From Marispirochaeta aestuarii (GTDB lineage Bacteria > Spirochaetota > Spirochaetia > JC444 > Marispirochaetaceae), in contig NZ_MWQY01000001.1 in the NCBI RefSeq assembly GCF_002087085.1, positions 186,001-250,000 of the forward strand: a stretch of 64,000 nt of DNA, written 5' to 3'. The notes beneath the pieces were generated by a model that searched no databases, had not been told where the DNA came from, and saw only the letters and a program-made list of their open reading frames with translations. A program made the position numbers and the translations under genes. Shown one piece after another: positions 10,112 through 19,155 of this stretch. Position 1 is the stretch's first letter. The number at the start of each line of letters is the position of its first letter.

Positions 10112-12091
10112 TTACTCCTGCTGAAACCGGTCTGGAAGCGTTGCCGCTTTTTCCGTATCGATCCACCAGGTGTCTATTCCCAGAGCGTATTTCGGGCGGG
10201 TTTCCGGTCTGGAAAACTTGTTCCAGTAGGAAATCCGGAATTTCGACAGGTGCCACTGGGGAATCACATAGTGATTCCAGGTAAGAACCCTGTCCAGGGC
10301 CCTTCCCCAGTAGAGCAGGGCGTCCAGGTCGTTCTGGTTATCGACGATTCCCTCAAGAAGATAATCCACCGCATCATCTTCCACCCCTGCCTGATTATAG
10401 GTTGAATCGATATAGTCGCTGTGCCATCGCAGCAGGAGACCTGAACCGGGAATCGCATTGGCGGCGAAACCCTGGGAGATCATGTCGAAATCCCTGTCAC
10501 GCAATCTGTTCAGGTACTGGGTCGGATCGATAGTTCGAATGTTCAGGGTAATTCCCATCCTCTCCAGGTTCTGCTGCAGAGGGATGATGACCCTCTCTGT
10601 GGAGGGACTGTAATTGATCAGTTCGAATTCCATCGGTTCGCCGGTCTCGACATTGACCAGGCGTCTTACACCCCCCGCTGAATCTCCGCCGAAGAGCCCC
10701 AGGATCCAGGAAAAAATGGCGGAGAAAAAACTCTTTATGCCTCGCCATATTTTTCCAAGAAAACCCGGCTCTTCAGTCTCCTTCTCTTTAGATGAATCCC
10801 CCTCCTGATCCTCCAGGGATTTTTCCGGGGCTGCTACTTCCCGGATTTCCCAGCCCGCCTCTTTTAGAATTTTCAGGGCCTCCCGAATCTGTGGTCGTAT
10901 GTTTCCTGACCCGTCGGTTACCGGAGGATTGTACTCTTCGGTGAAGACCTCTTCAGGGATTTTGTCCCGTATAGGTTCCAGAATTTCCAGTTCCTCCGCC
11001 GAGGGGATTCCCTTCGCTTCGTATTCGGTATTCTGGAAGTAGCTCCGGGTGCGGGTATACTGGCCGTAAAAAAGGTTCGTGTTCATCCATTGAAAATCCA
11101 GGGCGAGGTTCAGGGCCTGCCGTACCCTCCGGTCACTGAAGAAGGGGCGCCGGGTATTGAAAACGAAGGCCTGCATGTTCGCCGGTATCTCGTGAGGAAC
11201 TTCTTCTTTGATGATATATCCCTGGTCGTAATTTGGCCCGCTGTGCAGTGTCGCCCAGTTCTTTGCTATACTTTCCAGGTAAAAATCATACTCCCCCGCC
11301 TTGAAGGCTTCCAGGGCCACGTTCTCGTCACGATAGTAGTCGTAGCGGATGAAATCGAAGTTGAGCCTGCCTCGATTTACCGGGAGGTCTAGTGCCCAAT
11401 AATCCTCGATACGCTTGTATACCACGTACTGGCCCATATTGTAGTCGGAGATCGTGTAAGCCCCGGAGCCCAGGGGGACATCAGTAGTGGGTTCGCTGAA
11501 ATCCCGGTTCTCCCAGTACTGGGGTGGAAGAATGGGGAACGAGGCTAGGTACATTATTTTTTCCCGATCGCCGTCGGGAATGTCAAAACGAACCGTAAGC
11601 TCGTCGATTACCTTTCCGGTAGTACCGGGTATGTAGGTCTGGATGAACTCGACCCCTTCCTCGAGGAATTTCTGGACGGTAAAGACCACATCCTTCGCCC
11701 TGATTGGCCTTCCGTCCTGGAAGCGTGCGGCGGGATTTATGGTAAAAATGACATAGGAGTAGTCGGCGGGATACTCGATTTTTTCGGCAATCAACGGATA
11801 CATGCTGTCGATCTCGTCGTCCGACGAAACCATCAGGGAGTCGTAGATAGTCTCACTGCCTGCGGGTGTATCACCGCGCTGGGCATAGCGGTTGAAACTA
11901 TCGAAGGTCCCGATACTGTGGTAGCGCAGAGTTCCGCCCTTCGGGGCGTCGGGATTGACGTAGTCGAAATGGGTAAAATCGGGGCCGTACTTGGGTTCCC
12001 CGTGCAGGGCGATGGCGTGGCTCACGGTGACCTGGGCGGTCAGGGCCGCCGCCCCGAAAACAAGGATTGCGGCAATAAGAACGTTCCGCAT
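10112..12091 (-). CDS. yejA: peptide-binding protein of the Yej ABC importer, with internal hydrophobic insertion
   Basis: The 659-residue protein has a cleavable signal peptide (about 1-20, AALTAQ) with no lipobox. The solute-binding fold follows, with strong YejA landmarks: HGEPKYGPDFTHFDYVNP, APKGGTLRYHSIGTFDSFNRYA, KNWATLHSGPNYD and RALDRVLTWNHYVIPQWH. It delivers peptides to YejBE in the periplasm. About 55 residues (roughly 417-473) have no counterpart in E. coli YejA as I recall it. They comprise an acidic linker (EDQEGDSSKEKETEEPG) and a hydrophobic helix (IKSFFSAIFSWILGLFGG). The reading frame is intact on both sides, so this is an insertion and not a frameshift. It is the first gene of the operon. 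Confidence 0.93.
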   Translation of the reverse strand: MRNVLIAAILVFGAAALTAQVTVSHAIALHGEPKYGPDFTHFDYVNPDAPKGGTLRYHSIGTFDSFNRYAQRGDTPAGSETIYDSLMVSSDDEIDSMYPLIAEKIEYPADYSYVIFTINPAARFQDGRPIRAKDVVFTVQKFLEEGVEFIQTYIPGTTGKVIDELTVRFDIPDGDREKIMYLASFPILPPQYWENRDFSEPTTDVPLGSGAYTISDYNMGQYVVYKRIEDYWALDLPVNRGRLNFDFIRYDYYRDENVALEAFKAGEYDFYLESIAKNWATLHSGPNYDQGYIIKEEVPHEIPANMQAFVFNTRRPFFSDRRVRQALNLALDFQWMNTNLFYGQYTRTRSYFQNTEYEAKGIPSAEELEILEPIRDKIPEEVFTEEYNPPVTDGSGNIRPQIREALKILKEAGWEIREVAAPEKSLEDQEGDSSKEKETEEPGFLGKIWRGIKSFFSAIFSWILGLFGGDSAGGVRRLVNVETGEPMEFELINYSPSTERVIIPLQQNLERMGITLNIRTIDPTQYLNRLRDRDFDMISQGFAANAIPGSGLLLRWHSDYIDSTYNQAGVEDDAVDYLLEGIVDNQNDLDALLYWGRALDRVLTWNHYVIPQWHLSKFRISYWNKFSRPETRPKYALGIDTWWIDTEKAATLPDRFQQE

Positions 12092-12103
12092 GGCAATTCC
12101 CCC

Positions 12104-12162
12104 TATGTTGTACGCAGGCGTTTCTGCGTATCAACATACGGGAATTGTTATGCTGTCGTCAA
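12104..12162 (-). promoter_or_regulatory. candidate yej promoter with imperfect palindrome upstream of yejA
   Basis: Read on the minus strand, TTGACG (complement of 12157-12162) and TATGTT (complement of 12133-12138) are 18 bases apart and form a plausible sigma-70 promoter overlapping the rhlE stop. From the -10 onward lies an inverted repeat: 12104-12117 pairs with 12124-12138, with one unpaired base and a six-base loop. It ends just before the GGGGG ribosome site of yejA. It could be an operator or an RNA hairpin masking the ribosome site. No U-tract follows, so it is unlikely to be a terminator. Confidence 0.35.
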
Positions 12163-13421
12163 TGAGTTCGGCTGCTCCGGCGGCTGTTAATGCTCCGGTC
12201 CCGGCTCTGGCGGCGCTGCTGGCTGCGTTCACGCATCCGCTGGGCCTGGACAATGTGGGGGGGCGGGCCGGCATCCTTTTCCATCCGGAAGCCGTTTATC
12301 TCCTGTACCTCGATCCTGCGCTTCAGGAGCTTCTCGATCCCATCCAGGTAGCCCTTCTCGTCGGCGCTCACCAGGGAGGATGCCAGCCCCGAAGCCCCTG
12401 CCCGGCCTGTCCGGCCGATGCGGTGGACGTAGTCCTCCGGCACGTTGGGCAATTCGTAGTTTATAACGTGGGGCAGATCATCGATATCCAGTCCCCGGGC
12501 TGCAATGTCCGTGGCAACCAGGGTTTGGACATTTCCGGCTTTGAACTCCTTCAGGGCCCTGGTGCGGGCGTTCTGGCTCTTGTTGCCGTGGATAGCCGCA
12601 GAGGGTATCCCGTTCTTGGCCAGATGCTTCGAAAGCCTGTCGGCGCCGTGCTTGGTTCTGGTGAAAACCAGGATGCGGAACCAGTTGTGCTCCTTTATAA
12701 GCTGGGTAATAAGCTCGCTCTTGCGGGCTTTCTCCACAGGATGCACCACGTGGCTTACCGTTTCTGCGGCGGTATTGCGGGGTGTAACCTCCACCGCCAC
12801 GGGGTTGTTCAGGATGGAGTTCGCCAGCTTGCGGACATCGTCGGAATAGGTGGCTGAAAAGAGAAGGTTCTGCCGTTTTACGGGCAGTTCCCGTATAACC
12901 TTGCGGATATCGTTGATAAAGCCCATATCCAGCATCCGGTCCGCCTCGTCCAGCACCAGGGTTTCGATTCGGGAGAGGTCCAGGGTTCCCTGGCCTACAT
13001 GGTCCAGGAGACGTCCCGGGGTAGCCACCAGTATATCGATTCCCCGGCGCAGGGCCTGTATCTGCGGGCCGATGCCGACACCGCCGAAGATGACCGTGGA
13101 ATGGAGGCGCATATTGGCGCCGTAGTCCACAACGCTCTGGTGAACCTGGGCGGCAAGCTCCCTGGTGGGGGTCAGAATCAGCACCCGCGGGGCGCTTCCC
13201 CGTCCGCCGGGCCTGGCAAGGCGCTGCAGCAGGGGCAGAACAAAGGCGGCGGTTTTGCCGGTACCGGTCTGGGCGCCGCCCAGTACATCGTTTCCTTTGA
13301 GGATCAGGGGGATGGCCCGGAACTGGACCGGTGTGGGGCTGCTGTAGCCCTGAGTTTCAACGGCCTTGAGCAGCCGCGTATCCAGACCAAGGGCCTGAAA
13401 GCTTTGAGTTGATTGAGACAT
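12159..13421 (-). CDS. rhlE: DEAD-box RNA helicase, RhlE type
   Basis: The 420-residue protein has every helicase motif in order: Q-motif (TPVQFRAIP), I AQTGTGKT, Ia PTRELA, Ib [37 protein letters not shown] and [12 protein letters not shown]. The short basic tail ([17 protein letters not shown]) is typical of RhlE and would bind RNA. These enzymes unwind short RNA duplexes with ATP in ribosome assembly and RNA decay. The gene lies upstream of yejA on the same strand with 67 bases between, but the two functions look unrelated. Confidence 0.95.
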   Translation of the reverse strand: MSQSTQSFQALGLDTRLLKAVETQGYSSPTPVQFRAIPLILKGNDVLGGAQTGTGKTAAFVLPLLQRLARPGGRGSAPRVLILTPTRELAAQVHQSVVDYGANMRLHSTVIFGGVGIGPQIQALRRGIDILVATPGRLLDHVGQGTLDLSRIETLVLDEADRMLDMGFINDIRKVIRELPVKRQNLLFSATYSDDVRKLANSILNNPVAVEVTPRNTAAETVSHVVHPVEKARKSELITQLIKEHNWFRILVFTRTKHGADRLSKHLAKNGIPSAAIHGNKSQNARTRALKEFKAGNVQTLVATDIAARGLDIDDLPHVINYELPNVPEDYVHRIGRTGRAGASGLASSLVSADEKGYLDGIEKLLKRRIEVQEINGFRMEKDAGPPPHIVQAQRMRERSQQRRQSRDRSINSRRSSRTH

Positions 13422-13553
13422 CTATGGTTCTCCGTTGTATCCGACGTCGCGGCGCCACGTTTATCATTTTTTTCGTGGGCCGGTCCGGTCGCGGCGGAAG
13501 GATTATCTGCTCGGTAGGTACTTGAAAAGATGGAAATCAGTTACATACAAAGC

Positions 13554-13575
13554 GCGGCGCCGACCGGGGCGCCGC
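13554..13575 (-). terminator. GC-rich hairpin downstream of exonuclease III gene
   Basis: An 8-bp perfect inverted repeat (GCGGCGCC at 13554-13561 with GGCGCCGC at 13568-13575, six-base loop) lies 45 bases beyond the stop of the minus-strand exonuclease gene. On that strand it is followed by GCGCTTTGT, only a weak U-run. It fits a moderate terminator between xthA and rhlE. The rest of the roughly 200-base gap shows no gene. Confidence 0.4.
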
Positions 13576-13619
13576 TCTGTTCATGAGCTTAGCATATTCA
13601 ATGACTGTGTGTACACCCG

Positions 13620-14384
13620 TTACAGATCCAGCTCGATCGAGACCGGACAGTGGTCCGAACCCATCACATCCGCGTGGATAGAGGAGGATTTTACCGCCCC
13701 GGCAAAACCGTCGTTGACGCAGGCGTAGTCGATACGCCAGCCGATGTTCTTCGGCCTGGCTCCGGCACGATAGGACCACCAGGTGTAATTTTCGCCTTCA
13801 CTGGTGAACATCCGGAAGGTGTCGGTAAAACCGTCGGCGGTAAAGCTGTCCATCCAGGCCCGCTCCTCCGGAAGGTAGCCGGGGTTCTTTTCGTTCTGGT
13901 CGGGTCTTGCAAGGTCGATGGGCTTGTGGGCGATATTGTAGTCCCCGACGATGACGACGTTCTCCCCCGCGGCGACCCGTTCTTTCGCGGCTTCATGAAG
14001 GAAAGAGCAGAAATCCAGCTTGTAATCGAGCCTGGCCCCTTCGGGCTGGCTGTTGGGAAAATAGCAGTTGAACAGGGTAAACTTCGGGAAGGTGAGGACC
14101 AGTCCCCGGCCTTCGGAGTCGAACTCCTCCGCCCCCAGGGTATCCACCTTCAGGGGCTCCTCCCTGCTGTAGACTGAGACCCCGCTGTAGCCTTTCTTCT
14201 GAGCGCTGGCCCACAGGGCGGTGTAGCCCGCGGGGGAGATCAGCTCCTCATCCAGCTGTTCCGGCTGGGCCTTGGTCTCCTGCAGGGCGAGGATATCCGG
14301 CTGTATTCCGCCGAACCATTCCATAAGCCCCTTCTTTTGGGCCGCCCGAATACCATTGACGTTCCACGAGTAGATGTTAATCAA
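13620..14384 (-). CDS. xthA: exodeoxyribonuclease III (AP endonuclease)
   Basis: The 254-residue protein has the exonuclease III/EEP fold motifs: SWNVNGIRAA at the N-terminus, LQETKAQ (metal-binding glutamate), VVIVGDYNIAHKPIDL, RIDYACVND and the terminal GSDHCPVSIEL (catalytic Asp-His). It removes nucleotides 3' to 5' from duplex DNA and cuts at abasic sites in base-excision repair. The start is a TTG at 14382-14384 preceded by GGAG at good spacing. Its 5' end overlaps the 3' end of the upstream hydrolase gene by eight bases, so the two form an operon. Confidence 0.95.
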   Translation of the reverse strand: MINIYSWNVNGIRAAQKKGLMEWFGGIQPDILALQETKAQPEQLDEELISPAGYTALWASAQKKGYSGVSVYSREEPLKVDTLGAEEFDSEGRGLVLTFPKFTLFNCYFPNSQPEGARLDYKLDFCSFLHEAAKERVAAGENVVIVGDYNIAHKPIDLARPDQNEKNPGYLPEERAWMDSFTADGFTDTFRMFTSEGENYTWWSYRAGARPKNIGWRIDYACVNDGFAGAVKSSSIHADVMGSDHCPVSIELDL

Positions 14385-15108
14385 TTTTTTCTCCTGATTC
14401 TCTTTGTGCTTTTTTTATCAGTTTTTCCAGGCTGCCTGCCAGCTTATCCCGGGAAAAGGGTTTTCCATGGCCCGGATAGAAGTGTTCAGCGCCGCTCTGC
14501 AGAAGGTATCGCCAGCTTGTAAGCAGATCTTCCGGATCATCCGCAAAGGGTGGAACCACCGACCAGGGAAGAATGTTGAATGCCGCATCGCCGATGAAGG
14601 CGGCTCCATTCTCCAGCAACAGCGCTATGGACCCTCCTGAATGCCCGGGCATGGGAACGATCCTTCCGGGAATGCCGAAGTCCGACAGGTCCCTCTCGTC
14701 TGTTATAAGAATATCCGGCTGTACTGCTGTGAACTGTTTTCTTCCGGCCAGGATTGTGCCCGCCAGTTTTGATACGGCTTTCGAGTACAATCCGAGACCT
14801 TTGGGAAAGGGGGTTCTGCCGGAAAGCAGATGAGTTTCCTCGTAACGGGAGCAGCATACCGGGGCCCCGCTTGCCTCCCTGAGCGCCGCCAGGGATCCTG
14901 CGTGGTCGTAATGGGCGTGGGTCAGCAGGATAAGAGATATCTTCTTCGGTTCGAGACCTGCTTTGCTTGCGGCGGCCAGTATTTTCTGTTCCGATCCCGG
15001 AATACCCGTATCCACAAGAACCCCGGTATCCCCCGCTTTGATCAGGTAGACATGAGCATGGCCGATGGAAACAGGGTGTATCTCCAGGAAAGGTAAAACG
15101 GGCTGCAA
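14377..15108 (-). CDS. metallo-beta-lactamase-fold hydrolase
   Basis: The 243-residue protein has the metal-binding motif LLTHAHYDHAGS (HxHxDH, about residue 63), a further MPGHSGGS histidine, a FIGDAAF aspartate and a terminal YPGHGKPF histidine. This is the full ligand set of the glyoxalase II-like branch. It is a cytoplasmic zinc or iron hydrolase of unknown substrate; a thioester or lactone is likely. A TTG start with an AGGAG site nine bases upstream is the best choice. It is translated just upstream of xthA with an eight-base overlap. Confidence 0.85.
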   Translation of the reverse strand: MQPVLPFLEIHPVSIGHAHVYLIKAGDTGVLVDTGIPGSEQKILAAASKAGLEPKKISLILLTHAHYDHAGSLAALREASGAPVCCSRYEETHLLSGRTPFPKGLGLYSKAVSKLAGTILAGRKQFTAVQPDILITDERDLSDFGIPGRIVPMPGHSGGSIALLLENGAAFIGDAAFNILPWSVVPPFADDPEDLLTSWRYLLQSGAEHFYPGHGKPFSRDKLAGSLEKLIKKAQRESGEKID

Positions 15109-15126
15109 AAGGCACTTCTCCTCTGA

Positions 15127-16581
15127 TTAATAGTGGTGTCCAAGAACGATGAAGAGTTCATAATTCTCTCCTCCCCAGTCGCCCTGGTCGATAACCGCCT
15201 TCAAATCGATCCCAAGGGATGTTCTAATATAATATCCCCTGGCGAAAAAGGGAAACCCGATGGCCTCAAGCCCCAGGCCCATCTTGAAGTGCTTATCCGG
15301 ATCAAAGGCCGTATCCTGCTCCTTGACCCATCCGGCGTCGAAGAAGACCGATCCCTGTCCTTCCACAAAATCAGGGATTGTGAAGGCCCTCATGGTCAGA
15401 TCGGTATTGATGAATCCCCCGTATTCCACAGCCTCACCCATCTTCAAATCCCGGATGCCCCGGATATAACTGGCGGCCTCTTCCTCGAACTCGCCGTCGA
15501 ACTCGGCAAAGCCGGCCACCCTGCCGGAAACCATGAAGGGCCAGAAAAGAATCCTGAAGGGAAGGGGATAGAATCCGGAGAGGGAAGCCCTGGCATCCCG
15601 GTTCCAATAGAGGTGCTGCAGGTTCCAGGTGTTGGTGTTCTCGATCCGCAGATCCACTCCCTTTCTGAAGTTCCCGATCCAGTCCACCTGGCCGGCCGTC
15701 AGGAGCTGTCCGTAGCCGATTCCGGGTCCCTCCTTCTCCCGGGATATGGGTTTATCGAACTTGTAATCGATCTCCGTATAGATCCCAGGGGTATAGATGA
15801 ACTGGCCGAAACCGGGAAGGAAGAGGCCGGTGGAGAAATCCTCCGCCAGTTCCAGCCGGGAGGTAATCCAGTTTTTGTCTATATCGGTGCTCTCGTAGTT
15901 GTAACTCTCCCTGAAGCTCAGGGTGGGGGTGTAGTCTTTTATCGGAAGATCGACGCCCACGGAGGTGTAGGACTCAAGATCATGCTCCCCCGCCGTGTAT
16001 TCCCAGTAGGCTGCCGTGTCCCAGTGCCACTGATGCTCCAGCCACTGGAAGGGCAGGATGAACTCCAGCTCCAGACGGTTGTTCGTATCCCCATCCTGGC
16101 GTTCCCAGGCGACATCCAGGGCGAAGCGTTCCAGGGTTCCGAAGAGATTCAGGTCGCGGTACTTGAGAGTCAGGGAAAAACCGTTGTTGGAATCGTACTC
16201 GGGGATAGGGAGCACGATTATGTTCCAGCTGTCCTCGGTGTAGATGTCCAGGCGTACCGGGTAGTGTCCGCCGGTCTTTTCTCCAACTGAGTATTCAATC
16301 CGGGAGCTCTCCTTCAGCTGCCTCAGGTTCAGAAGCAGCTGCCGCTGTTCGGCTATAAAATTCTGCAGCTCGTTTTCGCTCTGAAAGGAGATCCCTGTTC
16401 TCAGGTCGCCGAGCTCCTTCATGAGTGCACCTTTTCGGGTGATTCCATCAATATGATAGTTGATTTCCTCCACCATATATGGGCCTTCGGAACTCCCCGG
16501 TTCCGGGGCCTGGGCGAAAAGGCCGCTGGTAAGGATCAGCAGAAGGGCGATACCAGGATAGAGTCGGAAAGCGGTTCTCAC
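15127..16581 (-). CDS. BamA/TamA-like outer-membrane barrel protein
   Basis: The 484-residue protein starts with GTG (AAGGAG six bases upstream) and a signal peptide ending at about SGLFAQA. A POTRA-like region follows (about 35-115, VEEINYHIDGITRKGALMKE). The rest is rich in alternating aromatic/polar strands (YDSNNGFSLTLKYRDLNLFG, LELEFILPFQW, FRESYNYEST) and ends in an aromatic strand with final Tyr, the usual C-terminal signature of an outer-membrane barrel. It may help insert or translocate envelope proteins. It is shorter than BamA (about 800 residues) and has a single POTRA-like unit, so it is not the main BamA. It is divergent from the RHS operon across 131 bases. Confidence 0.75.
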   Translation of the reverse strand: MRTAFRLYPGIALLLILTSGLFAQAPEPGSSEGPYMVEEINYHIDGITRKGALMKELGDLRTGISFQSENELQNFIAEQRQLLLNLRQLKESSRIEYSVGEKTGGHYPVRLDIYTEDSWNIIVLPIPEYDSNNGFSLTLKYRDLNLFGTLERFALDVAWERQDGDTNNRLELEFILPFQWLEHQWHWDTAAYWEYTAGEHDLESYTSVGVDLPIKDYTPTLSFRESYNYESTDIDKNWITSRLELAEDFSTGLFLPGFGQFIYTPGIYTEIDYKFDKPISREKEGPGIGYGQLLTAGQVDWIGNFRKGVDLRIENTNTWNLQHLYWNRDARASLSGFYPLPFRILFWPFMVSGRVAGFAEFDGEFEEEAASYIRGIRDLKMGEAVEYGGFINTDLTMRAFTIPDFVEGQGSVFFDAGWVKEQDTAFDPDKHFKMGLGLEAIGFPFFARGYYIRTSLGIDLKAVIDQGDWGGENYELFIVLGHHY

Positions 16582-16712
16582 GTACAGCTCCTTGAACAGT
16601 TCATGTCACTATCTATGTACCACAGGAAAGCAAAAAATCACAGTCCGCTCTTTTTTTCCATATTTTTGTATACGGTAAAATCAGGAGGATTTTTCGCCGG
16701 TTTACCCTGTAT

Positions 16713-18092
16713 ATGAAAGAAAAAATGCGTGCCGCTGTCTGCGGGGCGGGAATCGCTCTACTCTGTCTGCTTGTCGGCATGGAGATCCTCTCCTTTATCC
16801 GTGTAAAAAGCACTTTTATCGAACTCGGTGACCTTCTTCATACTCAGCATGGTGAACGCATGAAAGCTGTTCTGAACCTTGAAGAAGCTGTAAGCGCCGG
16901 TTTCGAGTGTACTGCGGAGGCCTTAAACGGGCTTGAGACGATAGAGCGTTCCCTGAGCGAATGCCTGTACGCCATGAACAGACAATTTTCTTCTGATCTT
17001 GCAGCTGTCCGCCGGGGACAGACAGTTCTGGCCGCAGCCCTGAAGGAGACAGACTTCAGGCCACAGGACCCCGGGGATGATCTGTTTGTGCAGTCCCTGT
17101 TCAGAAAGGGGCAGGATAGTTTCGCCGCAGAACGCTACGGAGAAGCCGCGGTCAGCATGTCGGAGGTGCTTTCTCTCGTGCCGGATTTCCATGAAGCGCG
17201 CCTGATCCGTGCCGCAGCGTTTTACCGGGAAAACCCTCTGGACTCCGGACGCCGGGAAGAGATCAGGGCCGATCTTGCTGTGGTCTTAACCAGGGAGCCT
17301 CATAACATCCTTGCCCTGGCGACCATGGGAAGTATTGCCCTTGAGGAACAGGACTGGCCGAGGGCGCGTCGGTACTGTCGGCACCTCATCGAAGTGGATG
17401 ACCGTAATATCGAGGCTGCCCGGATGTTCGTTGTCGCCTGCCGGGGGGAAGGCTGTATCGAGGAGGCTGAAGAAGAGATTACCCTGCTTTTACAGGATGA
17501 TCCGGACAATCCCCGCTACCTGCTGTACCGCGGTGAAGTGCTGGAGAATCAGAAGAAGTATGGCCAGGCCCTTGCTTCCTACGAGGCAGCCTGCAGGCGG
17601 GATCCTGCCTATTTTCCTGCGCTGCTCGGGGCAGCCCGCACGGCCGCAAATTCGGGAAACTACCCCCGTGCCAGGAAGCTTCTCAGCTCTCCTTCGGTTC
17701 CGAAGAATTATGAAACCTGCAGCCTGCTTGGGGAGTGCTGTATAAGGCTGGGCGAGACTGACGATGCAGTAAGCTGGTGGAAAAGGGCGGCTGCCTCCCT
17801 GACACTGAATACACCCGAGGATACAAAAAAGGCTGCGGATTGTTATCTGAAGATTGCCCGGTATTCTTCTGAAGCTGTCGACTTTGAAGGAGCCTTGAGG
17901 GCGGCGGCAAAGGGGCTTCGGCTTTCCGAAAATCCGGAGCTGCACCTGATCAGGGCAAAAGCCCTGCTGGAAACCGGTCGAAAGGACGAGGCACAGGAGG
18001 AACTGTCTCTGGTCTTTCAATCAGAGGAGGACCCTCAGCTGACCGAAGAGGCCCGGGAACTTCTTGAGCGTCTGGCAGGCGAAGATGGGTGA
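16713..18092 (+). CDS. membrane-anchored TPR protein, first gene of the RHS operon
   Basis: The 459-residue protein has one N-terminal hydrophobic helix (about 6-28) and then a helical segment of about 100 residues. From about residue 130 it has five or more tetratricopeptide-like repeats (for example NPRYLLYRGEVLENQKKYGQ, ALASYEAACRRDPAYFPALL). The anchor is probably uncleaved, placing the repeats in the periplasm or cytoplasm; I cannot decide which from the sequence. TPRs bind partner proteins. A second ATG at 16725 is possible as start. It overlaps the next gene by eight bases. As first gene of the run it may be a scaffold for assembly or secretion of the downstream proteins. Confidence 0.8.
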   Translation: MKEKMRAAVCGAGIALLCLLVGMEILSFIRVKSTFIELGDLLHTQHGERMKAVLNLEEAVSAGFECTAEALNGLETIERSLSECLYAMNRQFSSDLAAVRRGQTVLAAALKETDFRPQDPGDDLFVQSLFRKGQDSFAAERYGEAAVSMSEVLSLVPDFHEARLIRAAAFYRENPLDSGRREEIRADLAVVLTREPHNILALATMGSIALEEQDWPRARRYCRHLIEVDDRNIEAARMFVVACRGEGCIEEAEEEITLLLQDDPDNPRYLLYRGEVLENQKKYGQALASYEAACRRDPAYFPALLGAARTAANSGNYPRARKLLSSPSVPKNYETCSLLGECCIRLGETDDAVSWWKRAAASLTLNTPEDTKKAADCYLKIARYSSEAVDFEGALRAAAKGLRLSENPELHLIRAKALLETGRKDEAQEELSLVFQSEEDPQLTEEARELLERLAGEDG

Positions 18093-19155
18093 TCCCTTAA
18101 CGCCCCTGCTGTGTCATCGCCTCCGGGGCTTCTGCTGTATTGCCCTGCTCCTCGTGGCGGGAAACCTGGAAGCCCTTGAGATCCATGTCGCTCCTCTGGT
18201 TGTGGAAAGCCTGAATGCGGGACCCGGTCTTCTTAAACAGAAGAATCCCTGTAAAGACCTTGTCCGCCTCCTGCACGACGGCGATCACCAGGGCGCTGTA
18301 TCCGTAACACTCCTTCCGGAGATGAAATACGGCGCTCCCCGCAGTTTTCTGGAAGCCGCTGAATTATGTGAGACCGTCGGTATCGACTATCTGCTGTACG
18401 GCTATATCAGGGAAGAGGAGTACAGCTGGGACTGCGAGATAAAGCTCTACGTCAGGGAAATGAATACAGTGGCAGAACTCTTTTTTTGCCGGGACGCTAC
18501 GGACCACTACGATCGGATGCTGGATGAGCTCAGCAGGAAGATCCTGGACTATTTTTATAGTGACGTGGGCCTTGCTCCTTATACACCGGCACCTGAACCG
18601 GACAGGAAGATCTTCTCCATACCCATCCATCCGGGATACTGGTCCCCCGGAGGAGAAGAGTTGGGAAAGGTGAGTATCGGGATCGGCCGGATAGAGTCGG
18701 GGGTCCTGTTTGTGCCGGTCTCGCCCCTGTGGTACCACGGGGATGTTCCCTGGGAGCTGCAGACCGGAGTCACCCTTTCGTATTCCCTGGCGACAAATGA
18801 CAAGGAGTATGAAAGCTTTCTGCTCCACAGTATGCGGATCAACCTGCCGCTGCTGGCGGCGGCGGAACTCAGGAATGGGCAGAGCATTGTCCTTGGCGGA
18901 GGCGTGAGCATGCAGTTCGACATCCTGAACCAGGACCGCCAGTACTACGGCAGCTACAGCGCCTTCAGTGCCGCCCCTGGAGTCTTTGTGGAGGCAGCTT
19001 ACCGCTACCGGCTGAATGACTCCTGGAAACTCGGACTTCGTACCGCCCTTGAGCTTGCCTTTTTTTCTGTACTTCAGAGCAATGTCGTTACCGGGGTGTA
19101 CGGATTATACGAGTTTGCGCCTCTGGAACCATCAATCGACGGGAGGAATCAATGA
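18085..19155 (+). CDS. secreted protein with periplasmic domain and predicted C-terminal barrel
   Basis: I use the ATG at 18085, which overlaps the TPR gene by eight bases; a TTG at 18064 is possible. The 356-residue protein begins with a signal peptide (CCIALLLVAGNLEA). A domain to about residue 165 has the pattern of TolB-N/LpoB-like domains: an early IHVAPLVVESL strand and an ETVGIDYLLYGYIREEEY core, then HYDRMLDELSRKILDYF. From about residue 195 the sequence alternates like outer-membrane strands (LQTGVTLSYSLAT, AFSAAPGVFVEAAYRYRLND). A barrel anchoring a periplasmic domain is my inference. No enzyme motif is visible. It overlaps the next gene by four bases. Confidence 0.7.
   Translation: MGDPLTPLLCHRLRGFCCIALLLVAGNLEALEIHVAPLVVESLNAGPGLLKQKNPCKDLVRLLHDGDHQGAVSVTLLPEMKYGAPRSFLEAAELCETVGIDYLLYGYIREEEYSWDCEIKLYVREMNTVAELFFCRDATDHYDRMLDELSRKILDYFYSDVGLAPYTPAPEPDRKIFSIPIHPGYWSPGGEELGKVSIGIGRIESGVLFVPVSPLWYHGDVPWELQTGVTLSYSLATNDKEYESFLLHSMRINLPLLAAAELRNGQSIVLGGGVSMQFDILNQDRQYYGSYSAFSAAPGVFVEAAYRYRLNDSWKLGLRTALELAFFSVLQSNVVTGVYGLYEFAPLEPSIDGRNQ

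Noticed and set aside
15133..16290. 385-codon plus-strand open frame opposite the BamA/TamA-like gene
   Set aside because: The minus-strand reading has a signal peptide, ribosome site and barrel pattern; the plus-strand one has none.
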